A stretch of DNA of 37,611 nucleotides from Planctomycetia bacterium. GTDB lineage: Bacteria; Planctomycetota; UBA1135; GCA-002686595. Below, in pieces: positions 29,479-37,611 of this stretch; position 1 is the stretch's first letter; the number at the start of each line of letters is the position of its first letter. The notes beneath the pieces are model-generated. The model did not search any database and was not told the DNA's origin. It was given only the letters and a program-made list of their open reading frames with translations. Position numbers and translations under genes: made by a program. The stretch covers positions 1 through 37,611 of the forward strand of contig SXKQ01000093.1 in the NCBI GenBank assembly GCA_005778045.1. Reading direction: 5' to 3'.

Positions 29479-32400
29479 CTAGTCCTCGCGCGCGAGGTCG
29501 TAGCCGAGAGACAGCACGACGGGCACGAGGAACAGCGTGAAGACCGTCGATGCCACGAGTCCACCGGTGATGACGGCTGCGAGGCCCTGGTAGAGCTCCG
29601 CGCCCGAGCCCTGCCCGAGAGCGAGCGGCAGCATGCCGGCCACCGTGGTGATGACCGTCATCAGGATCGGGCGCAAGCGCGTCTTGCAGGAGCGCGCCAG
29701 TGCCGAGCGGGGATCGAGCCCTTCGGCGCGGAAGTTGCCGGCCTGATGCACGATCAGGATCGCGTTGTTGACGACGAGACCGGCGAGGATGATGAATCCG
29801 AGCATCGAGATCACGTCGAGGTTGGCCTGCCCGCCGGAATAGTCGTGCGCGAGGCGCACGCCGAGCAGGCCGCCGGAGAGCGCGAGAGGTACGCTGGTGA
29901 GGATCACGAGCGGTGCGCTCCAGCTGGAGAACAGCGCGACCATGAGCAAGTAGATGATCAGCACGGATAGCCCGAAACCCTGCGTGAGCGCCGCGATCGT
30001 CGTGCGCAGCTTGTCGGCCGATCCGCCGGTTCGCAGCGTGTAGGCCGCGCCGAGGTCGAGCGCGAGCGGCGGGAAGATCTCGCGTTCGACGGCCTCGACG
30101 ACGCTCGAGAGCGGCGCGTCGGGAGCGATGTTCACCGTCAGCAGCACGTTGCGCTCGCGCTCGAGACGCCGCACGGACTGAGGGCCCGTGACGGACTCGA
30201 TCTTGGCGACGGAGTCGAGCGAGACGACCTTGCCCGACGGCGTCGCGAAGCGCAGCGCCTCGAGTTCCTCCGGAGAGCCGATGCGTTCCTGCGCCACGAG
30301 CACGTTGACGTCGACGTCGCGACCACCCTCGATCAGCGCGGTGAAGCGCCGTCCCGCGATCGCGGTCTCCACCACCGCCCCGACGTCCGCGACCGAGAGC
30401 CCGAGGTCCTTGGCGCGGGACTCGTCGACCGTCACGCGCAGCTCCGGTCGACCGGTGACGAGCGAGCTGCGGACGAACTGCACGCCATCGAGCGCGCGCA
30501 GCCGCGCCTGCAACTCCTCGCTGGCGCGATCGAGCGTGTCGAAGTCCGGGCCCGAGAGCTCGATCTCGAACTGCTTGCCCGGGTCCTCGAACAGGCTCGA
30601 GCGCACCGGCACGACGAACTGGAAGCCCGGCAGGGTCATCGCGGGCCCGTACAAGCGCTGGTGGAAGTCCGCGATCGTGGCGCCATCGGCGCACTCGTCC
30701 TTGAGCACGACTCCCCCGCCGTTGAAGCGCGGTCCGACCACGGCGAAGGTGTGGCGCGTCTCGGGCTGCGAGAGGATGAACTGCTCGAGCGGCTTGAAGT
30801 TGTCGCGTGCCGCCTCGGGTCGCGTGCCCGGGATCGGCGACGCGAAGAAGAACACGAGGTTGCGGCTGCCCGTGGGCAGGTACTCCGTGGGCGGCACCAC
30901 GACGAGCGCCGCGAGCGAGCCAGCGACCACGAGCAGCACGAATCCGAGCTTGCCGAGTCGCGCGCCGGGAGCGACGAGCGCGTCGATCGCGCGGCCGTAC
31001 CAGCGCCCGAGCGCGCCCAGCGGCAGCTCCTCGCTGGTGAGCTCGTCGCCGCGCGCCGAGCCGAGCCACAGCGCGGACAGCACGGGCACGACCGTCAGGC
31101 CGACCACGAGAGAAAGCAGCACGGCCGCGGAGATCGCCAGCGCGATGTCGCCGAAGAGCTGGCTCGCCTCGTCGCCCTGCAGCAGGATCGGCACGAACAC
31201 CGCGACGGTCGTGAGCGTCGAGGCCAGCACCCCGCCCCACACCTCGCGCCCGCCGTCGATGGCGGCATCGACCGGCCCCTTGCCCATCTGTCGGTGCCGG
31301 AACACGTTCTCGAGCACCACGATCGCGTTGTCCACGACCATGCCGCTCGCAAAGGCCAGCCCCGCGAGCGAGATCACGTTGAGCGTGCGATCGAGCCCCT
31401 TGAGGACGAGGAACACCGCCACCAGCGAGATCGGGATGGAGACCGAGATGATCAGCACGCTGCGTACGCTGCGCAGGAACAGCGCGAGCACGACGATCGA
31501 CAGCAGCGAGCCCATCCACAGGTTGCCATAGACGAAGTCGATCGCGTCGTCGATGTAGCTCGACTCGCGGTAGACGGCCTCGAGCGCAACGTCGATGCCA
31601 CGGTTGGCGAAGATGCGGTTGAGCTCCTCGCAGGTCGCGTCCACCTGCTCGATCAGCTCGACCACGTTCGAGCCGCTCTTGCGGCTGATCCCGATCGCCA
31701 CGCCCGGCACGCCGCTGATGCTCACGAAGCTGGACGTCTCGCGGTAGGTGTCGACCACGGTCGCGACGTCGCGCACGTGCACGCTGCCAGCGGGCGTCTC
31801 CTTGATCACGATCTCGCCGAGCTCGCCGGGCAGTTCGGCAAGACCGACCGTGCGTACGACGAACTGGCGCGTGCTGCTCTCGATCGTGCCTCCGCGCACG
31901 TTGACGTTGCCGCGCGCGAGCGCCGTGCCGAAGTCGGCGAGCGAGACGCCGTGACCGACGAGGCGCTCGGGGTCGACGCGCACCTGCACCTCATTTTCCT
32001 CGCCACCGACCACCAGCAGGTCGGAGACGCCCGGCACACGCTGCAAGCGCGACTCGACCTCGTCCTTGACGAGCCTCCGTACGCGATTGGCGTCGTAGCG
32101 CGAGCGCAGCGTGATCCACATCACCTGACTCGAGTCGCTCGGCGCGACCTCGACCACCGGCTCGTCGGCCTCGACCGGCAGGCTGGGCACCTGCCCGAGC
32201 TTGTTGACCACGTCGATCACGGCGAGCTGCGTGTCCGTGCCGAGTTCGTACTCGAGCGTGATCGAGCTCAGGCCCTCCGCGGAATCGGAGGTCATCTCGA
32301 CCACGCCCTCGACGGCCGCCAGCACGTCCTCGAGCTCGCGCGTCACCTGCTGCTCAACCTCGACCGCCGAGGCGCCGCGGTAGGCCGTCGTGACCGAGAT

Positions 32401-32532
32401 CAGCGGCCGGTCGACAGTCGGCTTGAGCTGGATCGGGATCGTGCGGTACGCGAGCGCCGAGAACAGTACGGTCAGGATTATCCCGACCGCGATCATGTAG
32501 GGGTTCCGGACGGACCAGCGGATCGGGTTCAC
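29479..32532 (-). CDS. RND efflux permease (AcrB/HAE1-like)
   Basis: 1017 residues, full length for the family, GTG start overlapping the membrane-fusion gene's stop. The N-terminus opens with a helix followed by I-P-I-Q-L-K-P-T and R-P-L-I-S-V-T-T, as in HAE1 pumps. Twelve membrane helices in the 1+5+1+5 pattern and two large periplasmic loops are visible. The TM4 proton-relay region reads G-M-V-V-D-N-A-I-V-V-L-E-N, with one Asp plus Asn where AcrB has Asp-Asp, as in many HAE1-like members. It should export hydrophobic or amphiphilic compounds in a trimer with the adjacent fusion protein; no outer-membrane channel gene is in the window. Confidence 0.96.
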   Translation of the reverse strand: MNPIRWSVRNPYMIAVGIILTVLFSALAYRTIPIQLKPTVDRPLISVTTAYRGASAVEVEQQVTRELEDVLAAVEGVVEMTSDSAEGLSSITLEYELGTDTQLAVIDVVNKLGQVPSLPVEADEPVVEVAPSDSSQVMWITLRSRYDANRVRRLVKDEVESRLQRVPGVSDLLVVGGEENEVQVRVDPERLVGHGVSLADFGTALARGNVNVRGGTIESSTRQFVVRTVGLAELPGELGEIVIKETPAGSVHVRDVATVVDTYRETSSFVSISGVPGVAIGISRKSGSNVVELIEQVDATCEELNRIFANRGIDVALEAVYRESSYIDDAIDFVYGNLWMGSLLSIVVLALFLRSVRSVLIISVSIPISLVAVFLVLKGLDRTLNVISLAGLAFASGMVVDNAIVVLENVFRHRQMGKGPVDAAIDGGREVWGGVLASTLTTVAVFVPILLQGDEASQLFGDIALAISAAVLLSLVVGLTVVPVLSALWLGSARGDELTSEELPLGALGRWYGRAIDALVAPGARLGKLGFVLLVVAGSLAALVVVPPTEYLPTGSRNLVFFFASPIPGTRPEAARDNFKPLEQFILSQPETRHTFAVVGPRFNGGGVVLKDECADGATIADFHQRLYGPAMTLPGFQFVVPVRSSLFEDPGKQFEIELSGPDFDTLDRASEELQARLRALDGVQFVRSSLVTGRPELRVTVDESRAKDLGLSVADVGAVVETAIAGRRFTALIEGGRDVDVNVLVAQERIGSPEELEALRFATPSGKVVSLDSVAKIESVTGPQSVRRLERERNVLLTVNIAPDAPLSSVVEAVEREIFPPLALDLGAAYTLRTGGSADKLRTTIAALTQGFGLSVLIIYLLMVALFSSWSAPLVILTSVPLALSGGLLGVRLAHDYSGGQANLDVISMLGFIILAGLVVNNAILIVHQAGNFRAEGLDPRSALARSCKTRLRPILMTVITTVAGMLPLALGQGSGAELYQGLAAVITGGLVASTVFTLFLVPVVLSLGYDLARED

Positions 32533-33851
32533 GGCTGCGTGGTCCCTGGCTGGTCACCGCGCGGCAGGAGCGGCGCTCCGGGGAAGGCCATAGCGGCGCC
32601 ACTCGCAACGACTCGCTCGCCGGCCACGAGGCCGCCTTCGAGCGCCTCGACCGCGCTCTCCCCGCCGACAGAGCCCAGCACGCGCACGGGCACGAACTCC
32701 GCGGACAGCGACGGTGCTCCATCCGCCCCGACGCTGGACTTCGCGCGCACGAGCAACGTGCCCTGCCCCATCACGCGCAGCGCGTCGGACGGCACGAGCA
32801 ACACGCCAGGCAGCACCGCCAGCTCGAGCCGTGCCCGCACGAACATGCCCGGCTTGAGCACACCGGCGGTGTCTTCGCCGGCGTCGAGGCGCGCGACGCC
32901 GCGGAACACGCGGCTCTGCTCGTCCGCGACAGGAACGAACGCGTCGAGCGGTGTTTCCAGCTCGAAGGCGCGCACTTCGTCGAGCGTGAGCAGCACGCGC
33001 GGCGAGGCCCCGAGGCGCGCGGCCGCGCTGGCGGGAATCTCGATCTCGACCTGACGCCGCGAGCGATCGACGATCTCAAGTACGGGCGCGCCGGGCGCGA
33101 GCGAGTCCCCCACTGCGGCGAGACGGCGCACCACGGTCGCGGGGAACGGCGCGCGCAGCTCGCACTTGTCGAGCTCACGCTGGGCGAGCGCGACTTCCGC
33201 ACGCGCCAGCTCGACCTGCGCACGCTGCACGGCGATGTCCTCCGCCCGCGAGCCGGCTTGCGCCTGCCCCAGCGCCTCGCGCGCGGCTTGGACGCGCGAA
33301 TCCGCCGTCGTGCGCTCCGCCCGCAACGCGTCGAGCGCACTTTCGGAGATGACCTGCGTGCGCACGAGTTCCTCGCCGCGCGCCAGCTCGCGCCGCGCGA
33401 GCTCCGCCTCGGCCTCGCGCACCGCGAGCTCCGCCTCGAGGCGCCGCTTCACTTCCGCGCGCTCGCCGGACAGCACGCGCTCGAGCTCGCGTTCCGCGAG
33501 TGCCTGTGCCGCTCGCGCGCGGGCGAGCGAGGCCTCGGCGTCGCGCGCATCGAGCGACGCGAGCAGCGCCTCCGCCTCGACCGCGGCCCCCTCGAGGACC
33601 TCGATCGTCGACAGGCGCCCCGCCCGCTCGAAGCCGAGTCGCGAGCGAGCCTCTGGGAGCACCGAGCCCGTGAGCTCGACCGCGGGGCGCAGCTCGCCCA
33701 CACGGATCTCGGCCAGCGTGACCGGCAGCACGAAGGGCGGCCGTCCCTGCGGCGCGCCCGCGCCCTCGTCGCCGGAGCGGAGCTTCCAGACCACCGCCGC
33801 GAGGGCGGCCAGTCCGAGCAGGAACAGAATCGTGGAGGTGCGTGCGCTCAT
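32529..33851 (-). CDS. RND membrane-fusion (HlyD/AcrA-like) protein
   Basis: 440 residues from ATG 33851. An N-terminal membrane helix (residues 8-22) anchors it. The lipoyl half-motif E-L-T-G-S-V then G-R-L-S-T-I-E-V precedes a long Ala/Glu/Arg helical hairpin (about residues 95-215), and the second lipoyl half reads L-R-A-P-F-P-A-T-V. Beta-barrel and membrane-proximal domains follow, with G-M-F-V-R-A-R-L-E. The hairpin is long and would contact an outer-membrane factor. It is the periplasmic adaptor for the RND permease encoded directly downstream with a four-base overlap. The divergent M16 gene starts 88 bases away. Confidence 0.95.
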   Translation of the reverse strand: MSARTSTILFLLGLAALAAVVWKLRSGDEGAGAPQGRPPFVLPVTLAEIRVGELRPAVELTGSVLPEARSRLGFERAGRLSTIEVLEGAAVEAEALLASLDARDAEASLARARAAQALAERELERVLSGERAEVKRRLEAELAVREAEAELARRELARGEELVRTQVISESALDALRAERTTADSRVQAAREALGQAQAGSRAEDIAVQRAQVELARAEVALAQRELDKCELRAPFPATVVRRLAAVGDSLAPGAPVLEIVDRSRRQVEIEIPASAAARLGASPRVLLTLDEVRAFELETPLDAFVPVADEQSRVFRGVARLDAGEDTAGVLKPGMFVRARLELAVLPGVLLVPSDALRVMGQGTLLVRAKSSVGADGAPSLSAEFVPVRVLGSVGGESAVEALEGGLVAGERVVASGAAMAFPGAPLLPRGDQPGTTQP

Positions 33852-33939
33852 GTTCGACCGGGCATGGTCGCGTCCTGCGCGCGGGACCGCAATCAGCGCC
33901 ACGCGCATCGCGAAGGTGCATTTGGCAAGATCCCCAGCG

Positions 33940-35274
33940 ATGATTCCCGCATCAGCAGCCCCGCTTGCGGCCCGCGCCTTCGGGGGCGAGGTCCGCCACC
34001 ACGTCCACGTCCTGCGCAACGGCCTGCGGCTCGTCGTGCATCCCGACTCGAGTGCGCCGGTCGCCGCGGTCTACGTCGGCTACCACGTCGGCAGCGCGCG
34101 TGAGGAGCCCGGTCGCACGGGCTTCGCTCACCTGTTCGAGCACCTGCTGTTCGAGGGCTCCGCGAACGTCGCCTCCGACGGCCACTTCCGCCACGTGACG
34201 CAGGCCGGCGGCACGCTCAACGGCAACACGAGCTTCGATCGCACGCTGTACTTCGAGACCGTGCCGGCGAACCAGCTCGAGCTCGCGCTGTGGCTCGAGA
34301 GCGACCGCATGGGATTCCTGCTCGACGCGATGACTCAGGCGAAGCTCGATAACCAGCGCGATGTGGTGCGCAACGAGAAGCGCCAGAACTACGAGCAGCG
34401 CCCCTATGCGAAGGCGCACGAGGCGCTCGCGGCCGCATTGTTCCCCGCGGGCCATCCCTACGCGCACCTGCCGATCGGTTCCCACGAGGACCTGATCGCG
34501 GCGACGCTCGACGACGTGTCGGGCTTCTTCCGGCGCTGGTACGGTCCGAACAACGCCACGCTCGGCATCGGCGGCGATGTCTCGCTCGAGCGCGCGATCG
34601 AGACTGCGGAGCGCTGGTTCGGTGCACTTCCGCGCGGACCCGAGTCGCCGCCCATGGTTCCGCAGCCCGTGCGCCTCGAGCGCGCGGTCGCCGTCACCGT
34701 CGAGGACAAGGTCGCCCTGCCCCAGCTGACGCTCGCGTGGCCCACGCCGGAGTCCGGCTCGCGTGACGAGGCCGCGCTCGAAATGCTGGCGATGGTGCTC
34801 TCCGCAAGCCGCGCCTCGGTGCTCGACCGCGCCTTCATGATCGACGAGCTGCTCGCCAAGAGCGTCACCTGCGGCTCGTTCTGCGGCGAGGTCGCGGGTC
34901 GTTTCACGATCACGCTCACCGCGACGGCGGGCGTTACCCTGGAGCGCCTGTGCGCGCGCACGTTCGAGCTGCTCGGGGAGGTGCGGCGCAAGGGTGTCGA
35001 TCCGGCACTGTTGCAGCGCATGCGTCACCGGCACGCGGCGGACTTCGTGCGCGGACTCGACTCGATCTCGAACCGCACGCAGGCACTCGTGCTCTCCGAC
35101 GTCCTGCGCGGCGAGCCGGCGGCGTTCGCGACGCACGCGGAACGCGTCGTCGCGGCCAGCGCCGACGAGGTCTGCGACGTGCTCGCTCGCCACCTGCTCG
35201 AAAGCCCGCCCGTGCTGCTGTCGGTGGTCCCTGAAGGCCGGGCGGCCGACGCCGTGCGCGGGAGGCCCGCATGA
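33940..35274 (+). CDS. M16 family zinc peptidase, catalytic subunit
   Basis: 444 residues from ATG 33940. The inverted zinc motif H64-L-F-E67-H68 and the distal ligand E146 in R-N-E-K-R-Q are present, as are G-G-T-L-N-G-N-T and the G-H-P-Y segment (P-A-G-H-P-Y-A-H-L) of insulinase-type enzymes. No signal peptide is visible, so it may act in the cytoplasm, unless the leader is unconventional. The length fits the two-domain half-clamshell of bacterial heterodimeric M16B enzymes, whose partner is the next gene. A CAAGAT hexamer eight bases before the ATG may be a weak -10 box. The substrate is unknown; M16B enzymes degrade or process peptides. Confidence 0.95.
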   Translation: MIPASAAPLAARAFGGEVRHHVHVLRNGLRLVVHPDSSAPVAAVYVGYHVGSAREEPGRTGFAHLFEHLLFEGSANVASDGHFRHVTQAGGTLNGNTSFDRTLYFETVPANQLELALWLESDRMGFLLDAMTQAKLDNQRDVVRNEKRQNYEQRPYAKAHEALAAALFPAGHPYAHLPIGSHEDLIAATLDDVSGFFRRWYGPNNATLGIGGDVSLERAIETAERWFGALPRGPESPPMVPQPVRLERAVAVTVEDKVALPQLTLAWPTPESGSRDEAALEMLAMVLSASRASVLDRAFMIDELLAKSVTCGSFCGEVAGRFTITLTATAGVTLERLCARTFELLGEVRRKGVDPALLQRMRHRHAADFVRGLDSISNRTQALVLSDVLRGEPAAFATHAERVVAASADEVCDVLARHLLESPPVLLSVVPEGRAADAVRGRPA

Positions 35275-36644
35275 AGCTCGACCGCAGCCAAGCGCCCCGG
35301 CGCTCCGGCCCGCTCGAGGCGCGCCTGCCGCGGATCGAGCGCCGCACGCTCGACAACGGCGTCGCACTCGCCACGTGCCGCGCCAGCGCGACGCCCGAGA
35401 CCCTGATCGAGGTCCGCTTGCCCGGCGGCCGTGCGCGCGAGCGACTCGACGAGCTCGGCCTCGCCTCGCTGGTCGCCAAGCTGCTGCAGGAGGGCACGCG
35501 CAGGCGCACGACCGTCGAGTTCGTCGACGCACTCGACTACCTCGGCGCCGACCTGCGGGCCGGAGTCGACGAGGACACGCTGGTGCTCTCCCTGCGCGTG
35601 CTCGACCGACACCTCGCCCCGGCCCTCGAGCTCCTGTGCGAGTCCCTGTTCGAGCCGCGCTTCGACCCGCTCGACTTCGAGCGCGTGCGAACCCTGCGGC
35701 TCGCGGCCCTGCGCAGCCGCGGCGAGGAAGCCGCGCGCGTCGCCGACACGGCGTGGGATCGCCTGCTCGAAGGGCCGCTCACGAGCCTTGGCTATTCCGC
35801 GCTCGGTACGGAGGCCACGATCGGCGCAGCCAGCGTCGCCGCTGCACGCGCCTTCCACGAGCGCTCGCTCGATCCTCGTCGCAGTCGGGTGGCCCTCGTC
35901 GGCAACTGGACGGCGGACGAGGCCGCCGAACTGCTCGCGCCGCTCGTGCGGCACTGGCCCGCGGACGTCCCAGCGTGGGCGACGAGCGACTCGAGTCCCT
36001 CCACGGCGGCGGCCGCGGGCCTGTACTGCGTCGATCGGCCCAACGCACCTCAGGCCGAGCTCCGCATCGGCCATCGCAGCGTGGCGGCCAGCCACCCCGA
36101 CTGGCTGCTGCTCGCGGCCGTGAATTACCCTCTCGGCGGCCAGTTCTCGAGTCGCCTCAACCTCAACCTGCGCGAGAAGCGCGGCTTCACCTACGGCGTG
36201 CGCTCGGGCTTCGAGCCCCGCTGGGGTTCGGGCTCGTTCTCGGTGGCCCTCGCGGTGCAGTCGCGTCACGTCGCCGAGTCGATCCGCGAGGTGCGGCGCG
36301 AGCTCGAGGAGTATCTGGCCGGCCCCACCGAAGCGGAGCTCAACTTCACGCGCGAATCGCTCGAGCAAGGGCTCGCGCGCCAGTTCGAGACCGCCGCCGC
36401 CCGGCTGGCCTTCGTCCACACGGTGGAGCGCTTCGGCTGGCCCGACGACTACCCGCTCGAGCGCCTGCGCCGGCTGGCGGCTCTGGCCCCGTCCGACCTC
36501 GCCCAGCTGGCCCGCGCCCACCTGCGGCCCGCAGACTTGCGCGTGCTCGCCGTCGGGCCGCGAAGCGAGCTCTCGGCCCTCGAGGAGGGCGCGCAGTCGC
36601 TCGACGTCGACGGCGCAGCGCTGGAAACTCCCAGCGCGAGCTGA
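35271..36644 (+). CDS. M16 family non-catalytic partner subunit
   Basis: 457 residues; ATG overlaps the preceding stop (ATGA). It has the M16 fold, but the zinc site is gone: the region equivalent to HxxEH reads L-G-L-A-S-L-V-A-K-L-L-Q-E-G. It keeps the substrate-binding segment N-L-R-E-K-R-G-F-T-Y-G-V of the C-terminal half, typical of the inactive subunit in heterodimeric M16B peptidases and mitochondrial processing peptidase. Together with its neighbour it should form a closed chamber that cuts peptides. Tight coupling supports a one-to-one complex. Confidence 0.94.
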   Translation: MKLDRSQAPRRSGPLEARLPRIERRTLDNGVALATCRASATPETLIEVRLPGGRARERLDELGLASLVAKLLQEGTRRRTTVEFVDALDYLGADLRAGVDEDTLVLSLRVLDRHLAPALELLCESLFEPRFDPLDFERVRTLRLAALRSRGEEAARVADTAWDRLLEGPLTSLGYSALGTEATIGAASVAAARAFHERSLDPRRSRVALVGNWTADEAAELLAPLVRHWPADVPAWATSDSSPSTAAAAGLYCVDRPNAPQAELRIGHRSVAASHPDWLLLAAVNYPLGGQFSSRLNLNLREKRGFTYGVRSGFEPRWGSGSFSVALAVQSRHVAESIREVRRELEEYLAGPTEAELNFTRESLEQGLARQFETAAARLAFVHTVERFGWPDDYPLERLRRLAALAPSDLAQLARAHLRPADLRVLAVGPRSELSALEEGAQSLDVDGAALETPSAS

Positions 36645-36871
36645 CGGCGGCCCTGCGGCGGGCGCTGGCGAGGGCTCGACCGGCTGGGACCGTACGGACC
36701 GGAAGCGGCGGCCACGGGGCCCGCGCTGGCCCGTCGAATCCGTCCCTTTCCGGAGCCACACGGCCCCCGCCGCGACCCTGCCTTCGGGGGGCCCGGTTCG
36801 GTATCCTCCTTCCCTTCGGAACTTGGTTCGCCGCGGCCCAGATCGTTCCCCACGGCCCCGAACTCCGCCCC

Positions 36872-37611
36872 ATGGATTCCAACCTGCAGAGCAGCCTGAA
36901 CTTGGCCTTCGTGGAGGGCCTCTACAGCGAGTACCTCCGCGATCCCAACGGGGTCTCGGCCGACTGGCGCGCATACTTCGACTCGCAGAGCGGAAAGTCC
37001 CTTGGCGAAGCGAGCGAGCCGGCGGTGCCGGCCCCGCTGCCACTGCACCAGCAGGGCGGAACTCCCCGCGAGCGCGCCGAGGCCAGCGTGGCCGACATTC
37101 AAGACCGGGCCGACCAGCTGATACGCGGCTTCCGCGTGCGCGGTCACCTGATCGCCAAGATCGACCCGCTGGGCCTGCCCCGCCCGCCGCACCCCGAGCT
37201 CGAGCCGGCCTACTACGGCTTCGGCCCCGATGACCTCGACCGCAAGGTCAGCGCCCGCACCTTCCACGGCAAGGGCATCGAGACCTTGCGCTCGGTGCTC
37301 GACCGCATGCGCAACACCTACTGCCGCTCGGTCGGCGTGCAATACATGCACATCGACGACCTCGGCGTGAAGCGCTGGCTCGAGGAGCGCATGGAAGGCA
37401 GCGAGAACCGCCTCGAGGTCTCGCGCGAGCGTCAGGTGCGCATTCTCGCCAAGCTGCAGGACGCGGTGCTGTTCGAGGAGTTCGTGCAGAAGAAGTTCCT
37501 CGGCGCCAAGAGCTTCTCGCTCGAAGGCTGCGAGAGCATCATCCCGCTGCTCGACCTCGCGCTCGAGCACTGTGGCGAGCAGAAGATCGACGAGGTCGTG
37601 ATCGGCATGGC
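36872..37611 (+). CDS. sucA: 2-oxoglutarate dehydrogenase E1 component, 5' part
   Basis: The first 246 codons, cut by the window end. The N-terminal E1o segment is typical (S-L-N-L-A-F-V-E-G-L-Y-S-E-Y-L and D-P-N-G-V-S-A-D-W-R-A-Y-F), followed by a linker, the R-G-F-R-V-R-G-H-L-I-A segment, and F-L-G-A-K-S-F-S-L-E-G-C-E with I-P-L-L-D. The sequence ends at V-I-G-M-A just before the thiamine-diphosphate domain. The enzyme decarboxylates 2-oxoglutarate in the TCA cycle, in complex with the E2 succinyltransferase. The 227-base gap upstream has a possible TATCCT box at 36802-36807 and would give a leader of about 60 bases; no convincing ribosome-binding site is seen. E2 and E3 genes would lie beyond the window. 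Confidence 0.95.
   Translation, partial: MDSNLQSSLNLAFVEGLYSEYLRDPNGVSADWRAYFDSQSGKSLGEASEPAVPAPLPLHQQGGTPRERAEASVADIQDRADQLIRGFRVRGHLIAKIDPLGLPRPPHPELEPAYYGFGPDDLDRKVSARTFHGKGIETLRSVLDRMRNTYCRSVGVQYMHIDDLGVKRWLEERMEGSENRLEVSRERQVRILAKLQDAVLFEEFVQKKFLGAKSFSLEGCESIIPLLDLALEHCGEQKIDEVVIGM

Noticed and set aside
30661..33054. Plus-strand open frame of 797 codons across the RND operon
   Set aside because: Antisense shadow of the RND permease and fusion protein, whose motifs are complete on the minus strand.
1..37611. CRISPR arrays, insertion sequences, integrase or attachment sites, toxin-antitoxin pairs
   Set aside because: No regularly spaced repeats, transposase motifs or terminal inverted repeats were seen on reading through both strands.

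Overview
The window is very GC-rich and densely coding. Many starts are GTG, and neighbouring genes often share ATGA or GTGA stop/start overlaps. Several features together suggest a Gram-negative, probably planctomycetal bacterium: ASPIC/UnbV plus TPR proteins, alkaline-phosphatase-superfamily 'sulfatases', CotH and VTC-domain proteins, many lipoproteins, and the relic of a secreted-protein C-terminus of a type I associate with Planctomycetota. The assignment is an inference; Myxococcota or Acidobacteriota remain possible. I found no rRNA, credible tRNA, CRISPR array, insertion sequence or phage module.

Layout. (A) 1-11445, plus strand, looks like one long operon. It holds the end of an FAD oxidoreductase, a VTC-type polyphosphate polymerase, a DUF4956 membrane protein, a membrane-anchored TPR protein, an SGNH hydrolase, a 1048-residue CotH kinase/beta-helix fusion, a divergent C-terminally anchored metallophosphoesterase, and two GT4 glycosyltransferases. 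(B) 11455-15289: an ASPIC/UnbV FG-GAP protein, a TPR protein and a polysaccharide deacetylase, headed by a probable leaderless promoter. (C) 15381-16358: two small membrane proteins built from three copies of one two-helix module. (D) 16378-20125: a GT39-type membrane glycosyltransferase (minus), an 820-bp gap with a decayed gene and its preserved terminator, then a Wzx-like flippase (plus). (E) 20137-23976: a minus-strand pair (sulfatase-like phosphotransferase/hydrolase and SixA-like histidine phosphatase), divergent from a lipoprotein that fuses a cysteine phosphatase to a cytochrome c'-like domain. (F) 23973-26991: an ATP-grasp/ferritin-like DUF455 pair, divergent from a fatty-acid desaturase. 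(G) 27199-29474: a BCAM0308-family zinc-ribbon-like protein, a DUF4349 lipoprotein and a small lipoprotein. (H) 29479-33851: an RND pump and its membrane-fusion protein. (I) 33940-36644: an active/inactive pair of M16 peptidases. (J) 36872-end: the start of 2-oxoglutarate dehydrogenase E1.

The most interesting parts are as follows. Module A may make and attach phosphate or polyphosphate at the cell surface: polymerase, membrane partner, CotH-type kinase, phosphoesterase, SGNH enzyme and glycosyltransferases lie in one transcription unit. The phosphatase-cytochrome c' fusion is unusual. The two-helix module occurs three times in adjacent genes. At least four transcription-unit starts carry a TANNNT box exactly six bases before the start codon, which predicts widespread leaderless mRNAs.
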